The notes under the pieces were generated by a model. The model saw only the letters and a list, made by a program, of their open reading frames with translations. It was not told the origin of the DNA and did not search any database. Source: Chloroflexi bacterium AL-N1 (GTDB lineage: Bacteria; Chloroflexota; Chloroflexia; Chloroflexales; Roseiflexaceae). From it: a stretch of 64,000 bases of DNA. Both the position numbers and the translations under genes were made by a program. Positions 59,635-64,000 of the stretch are shown piece after piece. Within the stretch, counting starts at the first letter, position 1. Each line of letters starts with the position of its first letter. The DNA is taken from NCBI GenBank assembly GCA_013122435.1, contig WYDT01000003.1, positions 124,001 through 188,000 of the forward strand, given 5' to 3'.

Positions 59635-59669
59635 AGAGGGCATGCCTTTGCCATGGATGCCCTCTTTCT
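59635..59669. terminator. Bidirectional terminator
   Basis: AGAGGGCAT and ATGCCCTCT form a perfect 9 bp stem around a 13-base loop, followed by TTCT on the plus strand. It lies between two convergent genes, 8 bp after the secreted-protein stop. Confidence 0.7.
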
Positions 59670-59675
59670 GTCTCT

Positions 59676-61796
59676 TCAAAGTGGTTTGGTAGCTTTAGCA
59701 ACAACGTTGACAAATGTATCTTCATTGCCTTGGAGATAGTCATTTGGTGCGTCGAATTGACGAAATAGTTTGACTCCTATATTGATAGGATTAAGCATGC
59801 TCCCGTTGTTGTGTTCCCCCCTAAAACGATCTGCGGAGTCGCGTAGGTTTTGGGGCAGTAAATTGTACTCGATGAGCGGTTTTCCAATGCTGTACACAAT
59901 AAAGTGAATAAAAGGGAAGGAGTAATGGGTTTGTTCTTCAATTGAGTCGACCTTGAATCCTGTACAGGCCATCATAGTGCGTAACTCATCTGGGAGATAT
60001 AGCCGCCAGTGGTTACTCCATAAACCAGCAATTGGCCCTGCAGAACGGATGGGATTCATATGCAGTAACTCGAGCGTTTTGTTGATGGGGTCCCACCAGA
60101 ACGGATAGTTGGCGTGAGGAACACTTAGTGCGAGGGTTCCACCTGGTTTCAATACACGATAGATTTCGTGTAATGCAGTCCGATCATCGGCCAGATGCTC
60201 TAAGACCTCACTCATCAATATTTTATCGAATATGGCATCTGGAAATGGCAAGCGATGAATGTCAACGCTCGATAAGTGGGCCTTAACCTGCTCTTGTTCA
60301 GCCCATTCCAGACGCGCCACATCACCATCCACACCGTATAATTTCAGATCGCGCAGGCGATTCATCATCATCAGATACACACCCATCCCACAGCCACAAT
60401 CGAGTACGGTGTCGCCATCCTGCAGATCAAGATAGTTGAGCAATGTTATGGCACGTCGACGGAAGGCCATATCTGCTTCATTCCGCAAAAGCTGTGTAAG
60501 TTTTGCCTGATCAGTCTCTGAGAGGTTGACCGGGGCATACGATGTGCCATTTTTTGACATACTGCGTGGTACGAACATAGATAATCCTGTTCCTAGTGTT
60601 TGCCAATCGTGTTGATCATTGTGGCTATATTCTGGCTGTTGCCGTGAAGATGCGCTTTTGGGAGTAATCAGATGCTCCATCAACCCTTCATATTTCTCCA
60701 TCGTCTGTTGTGTATTAAAAACAGCTCGTACTTTTGCTACGGTTGGTTGGTATTGCTGGTGGTTGTCCAGTACATCAATAATCGTTTGTGCAAGGGCCTC
60801 TGGATTGTGTGGTGGGGTCAGTTTTCCAAAGCCTGTTTCACGTACTACGACACGTGCACCGGGAATATCGCTGGCCACCACTGGTGTTCCACACAACATC
60901 GCCTCTACCTGTACAAGTGCCATCATATCAGTGCGGCTGGGCAGCGTAAATAAATCACACATGTGGTAGAAGTTGGCAATCTGTTGTGGGTCAGTAAGTA
61001 GTCCCAGGAAGGTGATATGCTGACGTTGTGCCTCAACCAGAGGCAGACACTGCTCGTAGAAATGATCATACACCACGTGTTGTTCTCCAGCATATACCAG
61101 ATGTGCCTGTGGGTATGCCTGCCGGATTAGTGGCAAGGCTTTCAGCAGGTAGTCAAAGCCCTTTTCCTCCACCCAGCGACCGGCAAAACCAATCAACATA
61201 CGATTATCCAGACCCAGACTTGTCTTCCACGCCTGGGTTTCTTCAGCGTCAGGTGGTGGGATTTCGACGGGTGGGTAGACATAGTGCAGTTTGTTTTGAA
61301 ACTGTCGTAACAATCGTGAGTGTTCCGCATAGTCCTGACTGTATGATGTGACAGCGTTCGCAAGTTTGCCAGTAGAACGCAGGACCACAAAAGCCGTGTT
61401 TTGTATAAACTGGTTTGTTGCTCCTGCAGGCATCACCACATCGCCATGGTGTGTCATAAGCAAGGGGCGCTTCAGCATCCGACACAACAGGGCAACGAGG
61501 GGGGCTTCTGGGAGGGGGGTGTGGATTTGTACCACATCGTGTTGTGCTATCAGCAGTCCTGCAGCGTAGGGAAATGCTGGGGTGACCTTGCCACGACTAA
61601 GTTGTGCCACAGGTTGTAGGCGTATCACACGCACACCGTTGATAATCTCATCACGCGGCAGTTCTAGACTATGGCGTGACGTTAACACAGTGACCTGATG
61701 CCCACGAGCAGCAAGCCCTTCAGCAACCTTTACTGCATGAACGGTCAATCCGGTCCAGTGTGGATAATAATACGTCAATATTGCCAGTATTTTCAT
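59676..61796 (-). CDS. Glycosyltransferase (GT4) fused to a SAM-dependent methyltransferase
   Basis: The Met at 61796 is chosen because GAGGA lies 5 bp upstream. Of 706 residues, about 1-380 are a GT-B family 4 glycosyltransferase: MKILAILTYYYPHWTGLTVHAVKVAEGLAARGHQVTVLTSR at the start, GFAGRWVEEKGFDYLLKALP and LPSRTDMMALVQVEAMLCGTPVVASDIPG for the donor site. After a linker (about 380-430) comes a methyltransferase (about 430-706): TVLDCGCGMGVYLMMMNRL (motif I), LYGVDGDVARLEWA, ILMSEVLEHLADDRTALHEIYRVLKPGG. One chain may add and then methylate a sugar on an exported glycan. No glycan-cluster neighbours are adjacent. Confidence 0.85.
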   Translation of the reverse strand: MKILAILTYYYPHWTGLTVHAVKVAEGLAARGHQVTVLTSRHSLELPRDEIINGVRVIRLQPVAQLSRGKVTPAFPYAAGLLIAQHDVVQIHTPLPEAPLVALLCRMLKRPLLMTHHGDVVMPAGATNQFIQNTAFVVLRSTGKLANAVTSYSQDYAEHSRLLRQFQNKLHYVYPPVEIPPPDAEETQAWKTSLGLDNRMLIGFAGRWVEEKGFDYLLKALPLIRQAYPQAHLVYAGEQHVVYDHFYEQCLPLVEAQRQHITFLGLLTDPQQIANFYHMCDLFTLPSRTDMMALVQVEAMLCGTPVVASDIPGARVVVRETGFGKLTPPHNPEALAQTIIDVLDNHQQYQPTVAKVRAVFNTQQTMEKYEGLMEHLITPKSASSRQQPEYSHNDQHDWQTLGTGLSMFVPRSMSKNGTSYAPVNLSETDQAKLTQLLRNEADMAFRRRAITLLNYLDLQDGDTVLDCGCGMGVYLMMMNRLRDLKLYGVDGDVARLEWAEQEQVKAHLSSVDIHRLPFPDAIFDKILMSEVLEHLADDRTALHEIYRVLKPGGTLALSVPHANYPFWWDPINKTLELLHMNPIRSAGPIAGLWSNHWRLYLPDELRTMMACTGFKVDSIEEQTHYSFPFIHFIVYSIGKPLIEYNLLPQNLRDSADRFRGEHNNGSMLNPINIGVKLFRQFDAPNDYLQGNEDTFVNVVAKATKPL

Positions 61797-62056
61797 AGTG
61801 TCCTCAATACCCTTACACCATCGCATGGTCAATTATAGCTGTTCTCATGACTGATGACAAAACACCATGTTAGTGTAACGTAGGAAATGTAGGCAAATAT
61901 GAAAACAGTTCCTTGCAATGTAAAACGATATTCATTATTGTGTACCCTTTCTCAGACGATATTCGTTTGTATGGATTATGTATGAGCATGCCCTCATCTG
62001 AAGGGGAGAAACTGGTATTGCAGCATGCTATTATGCAGTTGTGGTTGCAGTAGTCT
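61797..62056. other. Intergenic stretch with no supported gene
   Basis: Sequence between the fusion gene and the greA control region. I see short inverted repeats but no credible coding frame or RNA gene. Confidence 0.5.
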
Positions 62057-62068
62057 GTCTATGTAGAC
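62057..62068 (+). promoter_or_regulatory. Palindrome upstream of the greA promoter
   Basis: GTCTATGTAGAC is a perfect 5+2+5 palindrome, 10 bp before the -35 box of greA; this position suits an activator or repressor site. No regulator can be named. Confidence 0.3.
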
Positions 62069-62077
62069 ATAAATATC

Positions 62078-62106
62078 TTTACAAAACGTCTCCAATCACG
62101 TATAAT
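62078..62106 (+). promoter_or_regulatory. greA leader promoter
   Basis: TTTACA (62078-62083) and TATAAT (62101-62106) have an exact 17 bp spacer, the best consensus promoter in the window. Transcription should start near 62112. Confidence 0.65.
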
Positions 62107-62111
62107 ACTAA

Positions 62112-62196
62112 GGCGCTAACGGTGTTAAATTAGATACGTTGAGCGCCAGTGAACTTAGTTCCGGTAGGGCTGAGAGATGACTCTCAGTTCTTTTTT
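62112..62196 (+). ncRNA. Structured leader ending in an intrinsic terminator, upstream of greA
   Basis: At the predicted start, GGCGCT-AACG (62112-62121) pairs with CGTT-G-AGCGCC (62137-62147), a 10 bp stem with one bulge. About 20 bases later CTGAGAG, loop ATGA, CTCTCAG (62170-62187) forms a perfect 7 bp stem followed by TTCTTTTTT. This is a full small-RNA or attenuator layout of about 85 bases. The greA start is another 100 bp on. In E. coli a terminated greA leader RNA (GraL) is known, though of different sequence. Antitermination or a stand-alone small RNA are both possible. Confidence 0.55.
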
Positions 62197-62292
62197 CAAT
62201 TCTATTGCGGGATCTTCTCAGGAAACGATGTCATTTTTCTCGCAATCATATGTTATCCGTATTCAGTGCAAGGTTAGATAGGGCAAAGTATT

Positions 62293-62766
62293 ATGACCGA
62301 CAAACCTGCATATCTAACGCGTGATGGTCGCGCGAAACTCGAAGCAGAGTTGCAGGAACTGACAACTGATGGCCGTCGTCAGGTCGCTGAACGCATCAAT
62401 GCAGCAAAAGAACTCGGCGACATTTCTGAGAGTGGTGAGTATGAGGATGCCAAAAATTCTCAAGCACACCTGGAGGGCCGTATCCGCGAAATCAAGAGCC
62501 TTCTCTCTCGTGCAGAAATGATAGACGAGGAAAATGGTGGGGGTAGTGAAGTACGGGTTGGTTCAAAAGTGACTGTACGCATTGAGGGTGAAGACGATGA
62601 GGAAACGTGGTCTATTGTTGGGAGTGCCGAGGCAAGCCCAAGCGATGGTCGAATCTCCAATGAGTCACCGATAGGTGCTGCGTTGCTTGGTAAGCGCGCA
62701 CGCCAAAAAGTTGTCGCCCAAACCCCATCTGGTGTGCTAAAGCTCACTGTTCTTAAAATCCAGTAA
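62293..62766 (+). CDS. greA: Transcription elongation factor GreA
   Basis: A 157-residue protein with the coiled-coil N-terminus (YLTRDGRAKLEAELQELTTDGRRQVAERINAAKELGDISESGEYEDAKNSQAHLEGRI) and FKBP-like C-terminus (VGSKVTVRIEGEDDEETWSIVGSAEA, SNESPIGAALLGKRARQKV). The two acidic tip residues that stimulate transcript cleavage are kept (Asp and Glu of GDISE). GreA rescues backtracked RNA polymerase. Length is normal. It is preceded by a promoter and a terminated leader, so its level may be set by antitermination, and lysS follows after 82 bp, as in many bacteria. Confidence 0.93.
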   Translation: MTDKPAYLTRDGRAKLEAELQELTTDGRRQVAERINAAKELGDISESGEYEDAKNSQAHLEGRIREIKSLLSRAEMIDEENGGGSEVRVGSKVTVRIEGEDDEETWSIVGSAEASPSDGRISNESPIGAALLGKRARQKVVAQTPSGVLKLTVLKIQ

Positions 62767-62848
62767 CCTGTACATGTATGAACATTGTTCGGTGTGTTGC
62801 CGGCCTATAACCGTGCATACTCAGGTTTGTGTTTGGTAATAAGGTATT

Positions 62849-64000
62849 ATGGAATTTACTGAACTCCAACGCCAACGTTTGGCGAAACTTGAGCGTCTTC
62901 GTGATGGTGGGATCGATCCGTTCCCACCACGCACAGAACGGACGCACTCAATTGACTCTGTTTTGGACAACTTTGATCAGTTGGCTGAAACCCGGGAACG
63001 TATTACGATAGCTGGTCGTATTTTGGGTGGCCGTCGTGTTATGGGTAAATTAAGTTTTGCTCATATTGACGATGGTAGCAGCAAAATGCAACTTTGGATC
63101 AGCCGAGGCGATGTTGGTGATGAATGGTTCAACAGGTTTCGTGATGATATCGATACATTTGATGTTATCCAGGCTTCTGGTACCCTTCGGAAAACAAAAA
63201 CGGGAGAAAAATCACTGTTTGTCGAACAAATGGTGTTGCTTGCCAAATCACTCAACTCACCACCTGAAAAGTTCCATGGTCTCACTGATGTCGAGGCACG
63301 TCTACGAGAGCGCTACGTTGATCTCATTGTCAATGAGGAAGTGCGTGAGGTATTTAGGATACGTGCCCATATCATTCGCTCTATGCGGCGCTTTTTGGAA
63401 GACCAGGGGTTTATGGGTGTGGAGACACCACTCCTCCAACCAATTTATGGTGGTGCGTCAGCGCGGCCCTTTGTGACCCATCATAATCAGCTCCATCAAG
63501 ATCTGTATTTACGTATCGCGCCTGAACTGTATCTCAAACGACTGATTGTGGGTGGTTTTGAGAAAGTCTATGAAATTGGCAAAGCGTTTCGCAATGAGGG
63601 TGTTGATCGTACCCATAATCCAGAATTTACGATCATGGAATGCTATCAGGCGTATGCCGATTATCGTGACATGATGCAACTGGTCGAAGATATGTTGCGT
63701 GCCATTGTACAAGATATCTCGGGTGTAATGACTGTTCAATACTTAGACCATACGATTGATTTTTCGCATACATGGCAGCGTGTGTCGATGCCGGAAGCAA
63801 TTCTGGAACATACGGGTATTGATATTTTGCAGGCTACCGAGTTGGATTCGCTTCAGGCGGCTATTCGAGAAGCACATCTGCGCGTCGAATTTAAGCCTAG
63901 TTGGGCCAAACAAGTTGATGAACTGTATACAACGTTTGTGCGACCAAGAATTATCCAGCCAACATTTATGATTGATCATCCTGTGCCACTTTCGCCTTTG
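62849..64000 (+). CDS. lysS: Lysyl-tRNA synthetase (class II), 5' part
   Basis: The frame from the ATG at 62849 (AAGG four bases before it) is open to the window end, 384 codons. The OB-fold anticodon domain (about 50-160) contains AGRILGGRRVMGKLSFAHIDDGSSKMQLW. The catalytic domain begins with EARLRERYVDLIVNEEVREVFRIRAHIIRSMRRFLEDQGFMGVETP (motif 1) and includes RIAPELYLKRLIVGGFEKVYEIGKAFRNEGVDRTHNPEFTIMECYQAYAD (motif 2). This is diagnostic for class II LysRS, which charges tRNA-Lys. Motif 3 and the 3' end lie beyond the window. The common greA-lysS gene order is present. Confidence 0.92.
   Translation, partial: MEFTELQRQRLAKLERLRDGGIDPFPPRTERTHSIDSVLDNFDQLAETRERITIAGRILGGRRVMGKLSFAHIDDGSSKMQLWISRGDVGDEWFNRFRDDIDTFDVIQASGTLRKTKTGEKSLFVEQMVLLAKSLNSPPEKFHGLTDVEARLRERYVDLIVNEEVREVFRIRAHIIRSMRRFLEDQGFMGVETPLLQPIYGGASARPFVTHHNQLHQDLYLRIAPELYLKRLIVGGFEKVYEIGKAFRNEGVDRTHNPEFTIMECYQAYADYRDMMQLVEDMLRAIVQDISGVMTVQYLDHTIDFSHTWQRVSMPEAILEHTGIDILQATELDSLQAAIREAHLRVEFKPSWAKQVDELYTTFVRPRIIQPTFMIDHPVPLSPL

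Noticed and set aside
62112..62196. TPP riboswitch before greA, because of the string GGGCTGAGAG
   Set aside because: The CTGAGAG pairs with the following CTCTCAG as a terminator stem, and the other conserved TPP parts (ACCTGAT, GCGTAGGGA) are missing. greA is also not a thiamine gene.

Overview
This 64 kb window looks like chromosome from a filamentous member of the Chloroflexota (class Chloroflexia, Chloroflexales or Herpetosiphonales type). The evidence is the gene mix: a type 2 isopentenyl diphosphate isomerase with diphosphomevalonate decarboxylase (mevalonate route), a CruA-type lycopene cyclase, RNase J, and secreted proteins carrying a YLPL(V/I) tail that I associate with this phylum. 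Base composition is near half G+C by eye (not computed). I saw no tRNA, rRNA, CRISPR array, intact transposase or prophage gene.

Layout. 1-2.1 kb, minus strand: an isopropylmalate/homoaconitate dehydratase large subunit, a LysE-type exporter and the start of the matching small subunit. 2.1-4.3 kb: a gene-poor stretch with a methyltransferase pseudogene (two in-frame TGA codons), inverted repeats and terminators. 4.3-8.9 kb: a glycolysis block with a PPi-type phosphofructokinase, a LacD-type aldolase and, convergent to them, a tandem-domain phosphofructokinase resembling the eukaryotic enzyme. 8.9-16.6 kb: repeats with an RHS remnant, then nitroreductase, cupin, an aminoglycoside-phosphotransferase-fold kinase, IPP isomerase, recF, a membrane STAS protein, a small unknown and an EVE-domain protein. 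16.8-31 kb: seven consecutive exported genes (parallel beta-helix, glycoside-hydrolase-like, DUF4874/DUF4832, PA14, discoidin, Ig-like and beta-propeller modules), probably a surface or extracellular polysaccharide locus, with clear module shuffling. 31-46 kb: lipase-like hydrolase, a duplicated 78 bp palindromic repeat, a GT-C glycosyltransferase, housekeeping genes (mvaD, family 4-like uracil-DNA glycosylase, rnj, rimI-like) and small membrane proteins. 46.4-53 kb: a sugar-phosphate/nucleotide block (phosphohexomutase, a second mutase homologue without catalytic residues, a membrane-anchored YvcK-like protein, a GlmU-like protein, canonical YvcK). 53-64 kb: cruA, secG, an oligopeptide-binding protein, a secreted multidomain protein, a glycosyltransferase-methyltransferase fusion, greA behind a terminated leader, and the 5' two-thirds or so of lysS.

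How the genes work together. fni, mvaD and cruA serve isoprenoid and carotenoid synthesis; the two phosphofructokinases and the aldolase handle upper glycolysis; the mutase-YvcK-GlmU block probably makes and senses UDP-GlcNAc for the envelope; the beta-helix/PA14 cluster probably trims or remodels an exported polysaccharide. The strongest leads for new biology are the catalytically dead mutase beside a membrane YvcK paralogue, the bacterial tandem phosphofructokinase with a eukaryote-like degenerate C-half, the shuffled secreted cluster, and the structured greA leader.
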